From: Streptomyces sp. RKAG290
GTDB taxonomy: Bacteria > Actinomycetota > Actinomycetes > Streptomycetales > Streptomycetaceae
Direction of reading: 5' to 3'
NCBI RefSeq assembly: GCF_023701695.1
Contig: NZ_JAJOZC010000001.1
Coordinates: forward strand, 7,377,894-7,441,893
DNA: 64,000 bases
How positions within the stretch are numbered: position 1 is the first letter of the stretch; each line of letters begins with the position of its first letter. Made by a program: the position numbers and the translations under genes. Below are positions 44,683-53,377 of the stretch, in pieces. The notes under the pieces were generated by a model. It saw only the letters and a list, made by a program, of their open reading frames with translations, ran no database searches and had not been told where the DNA came from.

Positions 44683-45996
44683 GTGAGATCTGCTTGGGTG
44701 CGCGGAGCCGGAGCTCTGCTGGCCACCGCCGCGCTGGTCGTGACCAGCGCATGCTCCGCCGACTCGGGGTCGGACAAGACCGCGGCCGAGTCCGGCGGCA
44801 AGGCGAATCTGACCTTCTGGGGCTGGGCCCCCGGCTACGACAAGTCGGTGGCCGCGTTCAACGCTGCCCACCCGAACATCAAGGTCACCTTCCAGAAGAC
44901 CGCATCGGGCTCGGCGGGCGGATACAGCAAGATGCTCAATGCCGTGAAGGCGGGCAACGCCCCGTGCCTGGCGCAGGTCGGGTACGAGTCCCTGCCCAGC
45001 TTCGCCGCCGCGGGCGCACTGGAGAACGTGGCGAAGTACGCCGACGCCGTCAAGGGCAAGTACGTCGGCTGGACCTGGAAGGCAGTCAGCGTCCAGGACC
45101 AGGTGTACGGGATACCGCTGGACACCGGCCCGGAGGCGATGTTCTACCGCGCCGACGTGCTCAAGAAGTTCAAGCAGCCGGTGCCCACCACCTGGAAGCA
45201 GTTCGCGGAGGTCGGCAAGGCCATCCACAAAGCCGACCCCGACGTCCATCTCGCCACCCCGCCCAGCGACGGGTACGACTTCGCGGGCCTCACCTGGCAG
45301 GCCGGCGGCCGGTGGTTCGGCACCGAGGGCGACTCATGGCAGGTGAGCATCGACAACCCGCAGAGCCGCAAGGTCGCCGCGTACTGGCAGGACCTGCACG
45401 ACGCCAAGGTCCTCAAGAACACGCCCGCGCTGGACACTGCGTGGATCGCGGACGCAGACAAGGGCAACATCGTCTCGTACGTCGGTGCAGTCTGGGCGAA
45501 CGCGCTGCTCTCCCAGAACCTGAAGGCCTCGGCGGGCAAATGGGCCGTCGCGCCCATGCCGCAGTGGGAAGAAGGCGGCAAGGCCGCCGGCAACAACGGC
45601 GGCTCGTCGACCGCCGTCCTCAAGGGCTGCAAGAACCCCAAGGAAGCAGTCGAGTTCGCCGACTGGTTCAGCAGCAACACCCAGAGCGCCGAGAACCTCA
45701 TCAAGAACACCGGCATCTATCCGGCGGCCACTGACGCCCTGTCACTTCCGGCCGTCAACCAGTCCTCCGAGTTCTTCGGCGGCCAGAACATCTACGACGT
45801 GTTCAAGGAAGCCGCCGCCAACACCGACACCAACTGGCAGTGGGGCCCGACCATGACGCAGGTCGAGGCGGACTTCACCGACGGGATGAAGAAGGCCAAC
45901 TCCGGCGGCGGGTCCTTCGCCGATGCGCTGACCGGCACACAGTCCAAGACTCTCTCCGCGATGAAGGCCCAGGGCCTGACGGCCTCGGGCAGCTGA
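44683..45996 (+). CDS. Sugar ABC transporter substrate-binding lipoprotein
   Basis: GTG 44683 has AGGAAGGA upstream. The signal ends in a lipobox (LVVTSAC, Cys near residue 23), so the protein is membrane-anchored outside the cell. The mature part is a family 1 solute-binding protein: NLTFWGWAPGYDKSVAAFNA, VKAGNAPCLAQVGYESLPSF, VYGIPLDTGPEAMFYRADVL and WAVAPMPQWEEGGKAAGNNG. Its 437 residues fit the family. It heads a three-gene importer operon without an ATPase, so it probably uses a shared MsiK-type ATPase as Streptomyces sugar importers do. It would capture di- or oligosaccharides released by GH101 and GH95. Confidence 0.9.
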   Translation: MRSAWVRGAGALLATAALVVTSACSADSGSDKTAAESGGKANLTFWGWAPGYDKSVAAFNAAHPNIKVTFQKTASGSAGGYSKMLNAVKAGNAPCLAQVGYESLPSFAAAGALENVAKYADAVKGKYVGWTWKAVSVQDQVYGIPLDTGPEAMFYRADVLKKFKQPVPTTWKQFAEVGKAIHKADPDVHLATPPSDGYDFAGLTWQAGGRWFGTEGDSWQVSIDNPQSRKVAAYWQDLHDAKVLKNTPALDTAWIADADKGNIVSYVGAVWANALLSQNLKASAGKWAVAPMPQWEEGGKAAGNNGGSSTAVLKGCKNPKEAVEFADWFSSNTQSAENLIKNTGIYPAATDALSLPAVNQSSEFFGGQNIYDVFKEAAANTDTNWQWGPTMTQVEADFTDGMKKANSGGGSFADALTGTQSKTLSAMKAQGLTASGS

Positions 45997-46057
45997 CAGC
46001 GTCGCGGGCCGCCGCCCACCCCTCGGCGGCCCGCGGCCCGTACGACGGGAATCCACC

Positions 46058-47014
46058 GTGACCACCACAACCACCGTGAGCCGGACGCCGGCCCGGGCGG
46101 CCGCGCAGCCCGCGGCCCCTCCGACCGGAGCTGCTCGCCGCCGCACCCGCAGCGCGGTGCTGTTCCTGACACCGTTCTGCGGACTGTTCCTCGGCACCTT
46201 CATCGCTCCCATCTGCTACGCGCTCTACCAGAGCCTGTTCACCCTGCACCGCGACGGGCTCGGGCTCACCGCACCCACCACCCGCTTCGCGGGCGCGGAC
46301 AACTACACGCGGGTGCTGCACGACGGCCAGTTCCTCGAATCGATCCTGAGGGTCGTCGGGCTGGGCCTGGTGCAGGTGCCCGTGATGCTCGGACTGGCGC
46401 TGCTGCTGGCGCTGCTGCTGGACTCCGTCTCCGCACGGTGGCCGGGCGTCTTCCGGACGCTGTTCTTCCTGCCGTACACACTGCCTGGAGTGATCGCGGC
46501 CATCATGTGGTCGTTCCTCTACCAGCCCGATGTGAGCCCGATCGCGTCAGTTGCCTCGCATCTCGGCCTGCACCTCGACTTCCTTTCGTCAGGGACCGTC
46601 CTGCTGTCCATCGGCAACATGGTCACCTGGGGCTGGACCGGCTACAACATGCTGATCATCTACGCCGCGCTGAAGGCGATCCCCGCCGAGCTCTTCGAGG
46701 CGGCCGCGCTCGACGGCTGCTCGGGCTGGCGGGTGGCCTGGCACATCAAGATCCCCATGGTGCGCGGGGCGCTGATCCTGACCACCGTCTTCTCGATCAT
46801 CGGCACCCTGCAGCTGTACAGCGAGCCGGCGATCCTCCACCAGATCGCCGACTCGGTCACCTCCGAGTACACGCCGATCCTGGCCGCCCAGAAGTCCGCC
46901 GACTCCGGCAACTACCAGTACGCCGCCGCCGAGTCGGTCGTGCTGGCGCTGCTGACGCTGGTGCTGTCCTTCGGGTTCCTCAAATTCACCCAGCGCAAGG
47001 GGGCCGGGGCATGA
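46058..47014 (+). CDS. Sugar ABC transporter permease, MalF type
   Basis: GTG 46058 lies 61 bases after the binding-protein stop. Of 318 residues, a 30-residue polar N-terminus precedes six membrane helices (SAVLFLTPFCGLFLGTFIAP, VPVMLGLALLLALLLDSV, FRTLFFLPYTLPGVIAAIMW). The EAA loop is ELFEAAALDGCSGWRVAWHI followed by KIPMVRGALI. It pairs with the next permease, whose start overlaps this stop as ATGA. Confidence 0.9.
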   Translation: MTTTTTVSRTPARAAAQPAAPPTGAARRRTRSAVLFLTPFCGLFLGTFIAPICYALYQSLFTLHRDGLGLTAPTTRFAGADNYTRVLHDGQFLESILRVVGLGLVQVPVMLGLALLLALLLDSVSARWPGVFRTLFFLPYTLPGVIAAIMWSFLYQPDVSPIASVASHLGLHLDFLSSGTVLLSIGNMVTWGWTGYNMLIIYAALKAIPAELFEAAALDGCSGWRVAWHIKIPMVRGALILTTVFSIIGTLQLYSEPAILHQIADSVTSEYTPILAAQKSADSGNYQYAAAESVVLALLTLVLSFGFLKFTQRKGAGA

Positions 47015-47877
47015 GCGCGCCGCAGTCCGTAGTCCGTCGTTCCGCGGGTCCGTTCACCGGCCGCGTGGCCGTCACATCGGTCATGGTGCTGTTCGCCGTG
47101 TACTCGGTGCTGCCCGTGTGGTGGCTACTGGTGACGGCGACCAAGAACAAGGGATATCTCTTCACCACCAACGGCTTCTGGTTCTCGCACTTCGACCTGT
47201 GGGCCAATGTGCGCGACGTCTTCACCATGGACGGCGGGATCTTCGCCCGGTGGATGCTCAACAGCGTGCTCTACAGCACGGTGGGCGCCGCCATCGGAAC
47301 CCTGCTGTCGGCGGCCGCCGGCTACGCGCTCGCGAAGTACCGGTTCCGTGGCCGGGAAGCAGTGTTCAACACCGTGCTCGCGGCGGTTTTGGTCCCCGCG
47401 ACGCTCTTCGCGCTGCCGCTGTATCTGATGTTCTCCGAGATCCATCTCGTGAACACCTACTGGGCGGTGCTGATCCCCAGCGTGGTCAGCCCGTTCGGCG
47501 TGTATCTGTCCCGGGTGTACGCCGCCGACTCCATGCCGGACGAGCTCATCGAGGCCGGGCGCGTCGACGGGGCCGGGGAGGTGCGGATCTTCTTCACCAT
47601 CGCGCTGCGGGTGATGTCACCCGCTCTCGTCACCGTCTTCCTGTTCCAGTTCGTCGGAATCTGGAACAACTACCTGCTGCCCGTGCTGATGCTCGCCGAC
47701 GACCGGCTGCAGCCGGTGACCGTCGGTCTTGCCGGCTGGCGGGAACAGCTCAACAACGGCACCCCCTACAACGTCACTGTCACAGGCGCATTCCTGTCCG
47801 TGCTGCCGCTCCTAGTGGCGTTCCTGTGTCTCCAGCGGTTCTGGCGCTCCGGCCTGACCGCGGGAAGCGTCAAGTGA
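47011..47877 (+). CDS. Sugar ABC transporter permease, MalG type
   Basis: ATG 47011 overlaps the previous stop, so the two permeases are translationally coupled. The 288-residue protein has six helices and a MalG-type EAA loop (DELIEAGRVDGAGEVRIFFT, IALRVMSPALVTVFLFQFVG) followed by IWNNYLLPVLML. It completes the inner-membrane channel of the importer. No ATPase gene follows; the next gene begins a second GH101-like enzyme. Confidence 0.9.
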   Translation: MSAPQSVVRRSAGPFTGRVAVTSVMVLFAVYSVLPVWWLLVTATKNKGYLFTTNGFWFSHFDLWANVRDVFTMDGGIFARWMLNSVLYSTVGAAIGTLLSAAAGYALAKYRFRGREAVFNTVLAAVLVPATLFALPLYLMFSEIHLVNTYWAVLIPSVVSPFGVYLSRVYAADSMPDELIEAGRVDGAGEVRIFFTIALRVMSPALVTVFLFQFVGIWNNYLLPVLMLADDRLQPVTVGLAGWREQLNNGTPYNVTVTGAFLSVLPLLVAFLCLQRFWRSGLTAGSVK

Positions 47878-47927
47878 ACGAACTGTCCCCCTTACCGCAC
47901 CGCGACCTCAGATTGCAGAGGCATGCC

Positions 47928-48338
47928 ATGCCATCCGTGCGCGTATCGAGACTCCTTGTGCGACGGCCGTTGCCGTCACGGCGGGCGCCTGCCTCACGGC
48001 ACCGCACGCCGTGGCCGACGCGGGCCCGGCGGTGACCATCAGCTCCGCCGATCTCGCCGTCGATGTGTCGACGGCTTTCCCCGGTGTCCTCGCCTACACC
48101 TGGGCCGACCGTGGCGCGGTGCTCCACGGCGACGTGGGCAGCATTCCGGTGCTTGCCGTGAACGGCACGACGTACATCCCGGGCGTCGAGACGAGCGCGG
48201 AGAGTGATCACACCGACGAGAGCAGGACGGTCGAGTCGGTGACCCTGCCCAACGACCCGGCGCCGCACATCTTCGGCCTCGCCGCCAAGTCAATGGTGGG
48301 CGGCGCCCCCCAGCATCACCCAACCGCTTCACCCGCGC
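47928..48338 (+). pseudogene. 5' fragment of a second GH101-like secreted glycosidase
   Basis: From ATG 47928 the product starts as a signal sequence (VRVSRLLV), then continues in the frame one base back: ATAVAVTAGACLTAPHAVAD, DLAVDVSTAFPGVLAYTWAD, RGAVLHGDVGSIPVLAVNGT and TYIPGVETSAESDHTD. This is the same N-terminal beta-sandwich seen in the GH101 protein of this locus (FPYIVDYTDRATGAVLDG, VVLNGTSYRAEGV). Coding ends at about 48335, where an IS110 transposase begins; the catalytic domain is gone. A frameshift near 47960-47990 also breaks it. It lies 51 bases after the importer operon and was probably part of it. Confidence 0.6.
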
Positions 48339-49275
48339 CACGTCACCACCGACGGCCCCGAGGACGTGCTCCTCGAGGTGGACACTCACAAGGACTTCCA
48401 CGCGGCTGCCGTGGTCACCACGGTTGGGGCCACCCTGGATGGCCGGTCCTTCACCGCTACCGCGGACGGCTACCGTCAACTGCGGGCCTGGGCTCGTTCC
48501 TTCGGAACACTGCGGCGGGCAGGGGTCGAATGCACCGGTTCCTACGCGGCCGCGCTGACCCGCTATCTGCGAGGCGCCGGTATAGAGGTGACTGAGGTCA
48601 ACCAGCCGGACAAGGCCGCCCGGCGCCGACACGGCAAAACCGACGCGGTCGACGCCGAGGCCGCCGCCCGAGCAGTCCTGTCCGGACGCGCCACCGCGAC
48701 AGCCAAGGCGGCAGACGGACCGGTGGAGGCACTACGGCTGTTCAGGATGGCCAAAGGGTCGGCCACCAAGTCCCGCACTCAAGCGATCAACCAACTCAAG
48801 TCCGTCCTGATCCCGACGGCCCCGGCACTCCGGGAATCGCTGGCCGGCCTGAGCAATGTGAAGCTGATCCGCAGCTGCGCGGAGCTGGACGTCGCAGCAG
48901 GCAACGACTCAGCAGCGGCAGCCCGCCACACCCTGCGCCTACTGGCCCGCCGCATCCAGAGCCTGACGGAGGAAATCAACGACCTCAACCAGCGGATGAC
49001 CGACGCGGTCTTGATCGCTGCCCCAGGTCTCCTGGACCACCGTGGTGTCGGTCCGGACACCCGCCGCAGCCCTGCTCATAGCCGCCGGCGACAACCCGGA
49101 CCGGCTGGGCAGCGAGGCATCCTTCGCCGCACTGTGCGGCACCAGTCCTGTTGAGGCTTCCTCGGGCAAGACCCAGCGCCGCAGGCTGAACCGCGGAGGC
49201 GATCGCCAGGCCAACTCCGCGCTCTACACGATCGTTCTCAGCCGATTGCGCTGGGATCCGCGCACACGCGACTAG
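48339..49275 (+). mobile_element. IS110-family transposase remnant (frameshifted, 3'-truncated)
   Basis: The DEDD transposase is clear: Asp in LLEVDTHKDFHAAAVV, Glu in GVECTGSYAAALTRYL, and the Asp pair in GKTDAVDAEAAARAVLSGR, followed by the helical middle. At about 49055 the frame shifts and the C-terminal Ser-containing domain continues in the next frame (AAALLIAAGDNPDRLG, FAALCGTSPVEASSGKTQRR, NSALYTIVLSRLRWDPRTRD). The last 30-40 residues are missing because the sequence runs straight into the 3' end of the aldehyde dehydrogenase gene. IS110 elements lack terminal inverted repeats, and none are seen. It is non-functional. Confidence 0.8.
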
Positions 49276-50795
49276 AAGAACCCGAGCTTCTTCGCCGAGT
49301 ACGACACGAGAAGATTCTTCGTCTGCTGGTAGTGCTCCAGCATCATCTTGTGGTTCTCCCGGCCGATCCCGGACTGCTTGTACCCGCCGAAAGCCGCGTG
49401 GGCCGGGTACGCGTGATAACAGTTCGTCCAGACCCGGCCGGCCTGGATGGCGCGGCCGGCGCGGTACGCCGTGTTGGCGTCGCGGGTCCAGACGCCCGCG
49501 CCGAGCCCGTACAGGGTGTCGTTCGCGGTGCGGATCGCGTCGTCGAAGTCCGAGAAGGACGTGACCGCGACGACGGGGCCGAAGATCTCTTCCTGGAAGA
49601 CGCGCATCCGGTTGTCGCCCTCGAAGATCGTCGGCTGCACGTAGTAGCCGCCCGCCAGCTCCCCGTCGTACTCGATCTGCCGGCCGCCCGTGAGGATCTT
49701 CGCGCCCTCCTGCTGGCCGATGTCCAGGTACGAGAGGATCTTCTGGAGCTGGTCGTTGGAGGCCTGGGCGCCGATCATCGTGTCCGTGTCCAGCGGGTGG
49801 CCCGGGACGATCTGTTCGGTGCGGGCGATGCCCGCCTCCAGGAACTCGCTGTAGTGGCCGCGCTGGATGAGGGCGCGGGAGGGGCAGGTGCAGACCTCGC
49901 CCTGGTTGAGGGCGAACATCGTGAAGCCTTCGAGGGCCTTGTCGCGGAAGTCGTCGTCGGCCGACCAGACGTCGTCGAAGAAGATGTTCGGCGACTTGCC
50001 GCCCAGCTCCAGGGTCACCGGCTTGATGTTCTCGGAGGCGTACTGCATGATCAGCCGCCCCGTCGTGGTCTCACCGGTGAACGCGATCTTCGCGACGCGC
50101 GGGCTGGAGGCCAGCGGTTTGCCGGCCTCCGCGCCGAATCCGTTGACGATGTTGACGACACCCGGCGGGAGCAGGTCGGCCACCAGGCTCAGCCACACAT
50201 GGATGGAGGCCGGGGTCTGTTCGGCCGGCTTGAGGACCACGGCGTTGCCCGCCGCGAGGGCCGGGGCCAGCTTCCACGTGGCCATCAGGATGGGGAAGTT
50301 CCACGGAATGATCTGGGCGACGACTCCGAGCGGCTCGTGGAAGTGGTACGCGACGGTGTCCTCGTCGACCTGGCTCAGCGAGCCCTCCTGGGCACGCAGC
50401 GCCCCGGCGAAGTAGCGGAAGTGGTCGACGGCCAGCGGGATGTCGGCCGCGAGGGTCTCCCGCACCGGCTTGCCGTTCTCCCAGCTCTCGGCAACCGCGA
50501 GCTCCTCCAGATGCGCCTCCATCCGGTCCGCGATCCGGTTCAGGACCGAGGCGCGGTCGCCCGCTGACGTGGCGCCCCAGGCGGGCGCCGCGGCGTGCGC
50601 GGCGTCCAGGGCGAGCTCGACGTCCTCGGCGGTTCCGCGGGCGACCTCGGTGAACGGGCGGCCGTTGACGGGGCTCGGGTTCTCGAAGTACTGGCCACGG
50701 GCCGGCGGTACGTACGCGCCACCGATCCAGTGGTCGTAGCGCGACTCGTACGAGACGATCGCGCCCTCGGTGCCCGGCGCAGCGTAACGGGTCAT
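49272..50795 (-). CDS. NAD-dependent aldehyde dehydrogenase (ExaC/AldB type)
   Basis: The 507-residue enzyme oxidises aldehydes such as acetaldehyde to acids. Motifs: VVAQIIPWNFPILMATWKLA and NAVVLKPAEQTPASIHVW for NAD binding, the catalytic Glu in VTLELGGKSPN, and the nucleophilic Cys in FALNQGEVCTCPSRAL. The C-terminus is QQTKNLLVSYSAKKLGFF. The stop codon region touches the end of an IS110 remnant. The gene lies 103 bases downstream of a GAF-domain regulator on the same strand, the usual arrangement for this dehydrogenase. In this neighbourhood it could also oxidise lactaldehyde from fucose breakdown, but that is speculation. Confidence 0.9.
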   Translation of the reverse strand: MTRYAAPGTEGAIVSYESRYDHWIGGAYVPPARGQYFENPSPVNGRPFTEVARGTAEDVELALDAAHAAAPAWGATSAGDRASVLNRIADRMEAHLEELAVAESWENGKPVRETLAADIPLAVDHFRYFAGALRAQEGSLSQVDEDTVAYHFHEPLGVVAQIIPWNFPILMATWKLAPALAAGNAVVLKPAEQTPASIHVWLSLVADLLPPGVVNIVNGFGAEAGKPLASSPRVAKIAFTGETTTGRLIMQYASENIKPVTLELGGKSPNIFFDDVWSADDDFRDKALEGFTMFALNQGEVCTCPSRALIQRGHYSEFLEAGIARTEQIVPGHPLDTDTMIGAQASNDQLQKILSYLDIGQQEGAKILTGGRQIEYDGELAGGYYVQPTIFEGDNRMRVFQEEIFGPVVAVTSFSDFDDAIRTANDTLYGLGAGVWTRDANTAYRAGRAIQAGRVWTNCYHAYPAHAAFGGYKQSGIGRENHKMMLEHYQQTKNLLVSYSAKKLGFF

Positions 50796-50898
50796 CTCTG
50801 TGGCCTCCCGGATCCGGTGCCGCCCGCCGTTGGACGGCCCTCGGCGTGAGGCTAGGCAGCGTGACGTTGCAACCCCGTTGCGAAGCGCCGGGCAGGTC

Positions 50899-52185
50899 CT
50901 ACCGCTGTTCCGCGTCCAGGGTCCTGGCCCGGGCGAGCAGGGCGGGCCGCTGCGCCGCGGGTGCGGCCGCGGCCAGCGCCCGCCATGCCGGGAGATCGTC
51001 CTCGCCCCACGGGCTGGACGCCCAGTCCGCCAGCAGTCCCGGATCGCCGCGTGCGATCAGGGCGGCCCGCAGTGAGTCGTCGAGCCGGCGCCGCAGCCGT
51101 ACGACCGAGGGGGCCTGCGAACCGGGCAGCAGGGGCCCCGCGTAGGCGCTCAGGGCCGCGGCCACCGCGCCGGAGGCCAGCCGGCGCGCGACCGTGTCGA
51201 AGTCGGCGTCGACGGGGGAGGCGAGGCGGTAGGGACGGGACAACAGCAGATCAGGGCCGAGCAGTCGGCGCAGCCGGGAGAGTTCGGCCCGCAGCGTCAC
51301 GGGGGTGACCGACTCGTCCTCGTACAGTTCGACCAGGAGCTCGTCGCCGCCGATGCCCTCCGGGCGCCGGGCCAGTGCCACCAGGATCTCGCTGTGCCGC
51401 CGGCTGAGGCGCAGCCCCCGCCCGCCCACGATCAGCAGCGCCTCGTCCCTGCCGAGTGCGCTCAGACGCACGGAACCGGCAGCCGGCGACGGGGCGAGCA
51501 GGGCCAGCTGGGACTCCGCGGCGCGCGCCACGGCCTGGACGAACGCCAGGCTGTGCGGATGCGCGAGCCGGTCCCCTCCCGTGATGTCGACCGCGCCCAG
51601 CACGCGTCCGGTGTGCGGGTCGTGCAGCGGCGCGGCCGCGCACGTCCACTGCTGTACCGGGCGCAGGAAGTGCTCGGCCGCGAACACCTGGACCGGCCGG
51701 TCCACGGCGATGGCCGTCCCCGGTGCGTTGGTGCCGGCCACGGACTCAGCCCAGCGGGCACCCTCGACGAAGTTCATCCGCCCGGCACGCCGCCTGGTCA
51801 CCGCGTGCCCCTCGACCCACAGCAGCCTGCCGTGCGCGTCGCACACCGCCAGGAGGTGTTCCCCGTCCGTCGCGTAGGCGCTCATCAGCTCACGGATCAC
51901 CGGCATGGCACGGGCGAGCGGATGGGACTCCCGGTACGGTCCGACCTCTTCGGCGTCCAGATCGACCAGGGCCGCGCCGTCGGGGCAGACGCGGGCACGC
52001 ACCGAGCGCCGCCAGGACTCGCCGACCACCGGCCGGACGGGCCGCTCCAGGCGGCCGGCCGCGGTGAACACCTCGTGTGCGTGCCGCAGTTCGCCGCGTC
52101 GCTCGCGGGGATCCGCGCCGGCTGCCAGGGCCAACCAGGGGTCCGTCAACTCACCCTCCCGTCCAGGGGCGTCGTACACCCCCAT
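50899..52185 (-). CDS. GAF-domain transcriptional regulator with C-terminal DNA-binding-like domain
   Basis: I start at ATG 52185 (MGVYDAPGREGELTD); the frame is open far upstream but the translation there is not protein-like. The 428 residues have a GAF sensor (about 80-230) with LLAVCDAHGRLLWVEGHAVT, FVEGARWAESVAGTNAPGTA and GAVDITGGDRLAHPHSLAFV, as in AcoR-type activators. The C-terminal half (SRRHSEILVALARRPEGIGG, VTLRAELSRLRRLLGPDLLL) looks like a winged-helix region, not a Fis helix. It most likely controls the aldehyde dehydrogenase gene directly downstream. Confidence 0.8.
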   Translation of the reverse strand: MGVYDAPGREGELTDPWLALAAGADPRERRGELRHAHEVFTAAGRLERPVRPVVGESWRRSVRARVCPDGAALVDLDAEEVGPYRESHPLARAMPVIRELMSAYATDGEHLLAVCDAHGRLLWVEGHAVTRRRAGRMNFVEGARWAESVAGTNAPGTAIAVDRPVQVFAAEHFLRPVQQWTCAAAPLHDPHTGRVLGAVDITGGDRLAHPHSLAFVQAVARAAESQLALLAPSPAAGSVRLSALGRDEALLIVGGRGLRLSRRHSEILVALARRPEGIGGDELLVELYEDESVTPVTLRAELSRLRRLLGPDLLLSRPYRLASPVDADFDTVARRLASGAVAAALSAYAGPLLPGSQAPSVVRLRRRLDDSLRAALIARGDPGLLADWASSPWGEDDLPAWRALAAAAPAAQRPALLARARTLDAEQR

Positions 52186-52256
52186 CGTCGTCGCAGCCGT
52201 CGTCTGCGACAACCTTGGTGCGGAGAGTAATCGGCCGGGCCGGAGCCGGCCGCGGG

Positions 52257-52847
52257 TCAGCCCGTGCCGAGGAGGTTGACGAGGCGGATGTAGCGGACCC
52301 AGTCCCAGTTCGGGCCCGGATCGGTGTGGTCGGTGCCCGGCACCTGGACGTGGCCGAGGATGTGCGCACGGTCCTTGGGTATGCCGTAGCGGTCGCAGAC
52401 CGAGGCGGTCAGCAGCGCCGACTTCTCGTACATGGCGTCGGTGAAGTATGCGGGCTGGTCGACATAGCCCTCGTGCTCGATGCCGATGCTCCGGGTGTTG
52501 TAGTCCCAGTTGCCCGCGTGCCAGGCGATGTTCTTCTCCCTGACGCACTGGTCGATGTAACCGTCCACCGAGCGGACCACGTAGTGGGCGGAGACCTTCT
52601 TCGCCGGATTCTGGAAGATCGCGACCGCGTCCGAGAACGTCTCCTGGGTGACATGGATGATCACGTACTGCACGGGATACGCCGAAGGGCGGCTGGAGAC
52701 CGTGTAGTTGGACGTGGAGGCCGGCACCCAGTGGGCCGACGGGTAGTCCGTGCTGCCTGCTGTCGCTGCGGCGGCCCGGGCGGAGGCGGGGAGCAGGGCG
52801 GTCGCAGCCGTCGCAGCGGCGCCCTGGAGGATCCTTCTCCGGTGCAT
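52257..52847 (-). CDS. Tat-exported N-acetylmuramoyl-L-alanine amidase (Amidase_2)
   Basis: ATG 52847 follows CTGGAGTTCAC. The 196-residue protein begins with a Tat-like signal (HRRRILQGAAATAATALLP, cleavage near ARA). The mature domain carries the zinc ligands of the T7-lysozyme/PGRP fold: the first His in VQYVIIHVTQ, and the later His and Asp in GHVQVPGTDHTDPGPNWDW. SAHYVVRSVDG and NTRSIGIEHEGYVD are typical. It cuts the amide between muramic acid and L-Ala in peptidoglycan, for wall turnover or attack on other bacteria. At 196 residues it has no extra wall-binding module. Confidence 0.88.
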   Translation of the reverse strand: MHRRRILQGAAATAATALLPASARAAAATAGSTDYPSAHWVPASTSNYTVSSRPSAYPVQYVIIHVTQETFSDAVAIFQNPAKKVSAHYVVRSVDGYIDQCVREKNIAWHAGNWDYNTRSIGIEHEGYVDQPAYFTDAMYEKSALLTASVCDRYGIPKDRAHILGHVQVPGTDHTDPGPNWDWVRYIRLVNLLGTG

Positions 52848-53325
52848 GTGAACTCCAGCTGTATGCGGGGGAGGAGCGGGTGGCGGGGGAGGGCCCCGGC
52901 TGTCTCAGGGGGTCGGCTCCGGGGTCTGCCCCGGAGCGTCCTGCGGAGGCGTTCGTCCGTTCGCGCCGGCCGGGCCGGATGCCTGTGGGCCTGGAGATGG
53001 CGCGGCCCGTCCGCATGGCGCGGGGGTCCGGCGGTGGATTCCCCACGGCATCCTGCGACTCCCTCTTGTCCGTTGACGGGAATGCGTTGTCCGATGTGCG
53101 GCCGAGCGATCGGCGGCCCCTACCGTACGGGCGTCGCGCGGGTGGCGGAAGTCGGCTGAGGCTCGAAAGCCCTCTGGAGTATGGGCTGTTGGGATGCTCA
53201 CGAATCCGGAGGAGCCGGCGCGGCGGCGGAATTCCGGGCTCCCGCCGGCCGGCTGTCGTGACCGCCGTCGGTCTCCGCCCTGGCCTGCGACGGCCGGTGG
53301 CATCGAGTGAACCGCGCGGCAGGAC
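52848..53325. other. Gene-free interval
   Basis: About 480 bases between the amidase start and the terminator of the SWIM-protein operon. Long open frames cross it on both strands, but none reads like protein, has a ribosome site, or shows a motif. It presumably holds the amidase promoter. Confidence 0.5.
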
Positions 53326-53370
53326 GCGACGGCGGGCAGGGGCGACGCGCTCGCCCCTGCCCGCCGTCGC
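53326..53370. terminator. Long perfect hairpin after the SWIM-protein gene
   Basis: A perfect 20-bp stem (arms 53326-53345 and 53351-53370) with a 5-base loop lies 8 bases beyond the stop of the leftward SWIM gene. Confidence 0.85.
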
Positions 53371-53377
53371 GCTGCGG

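Noticed and set aside
52848..53325. Hidden gene between amidase and SWIM operon
   Set aside because: Checked on both strands: no start with ribosome site and no protein-like motif.
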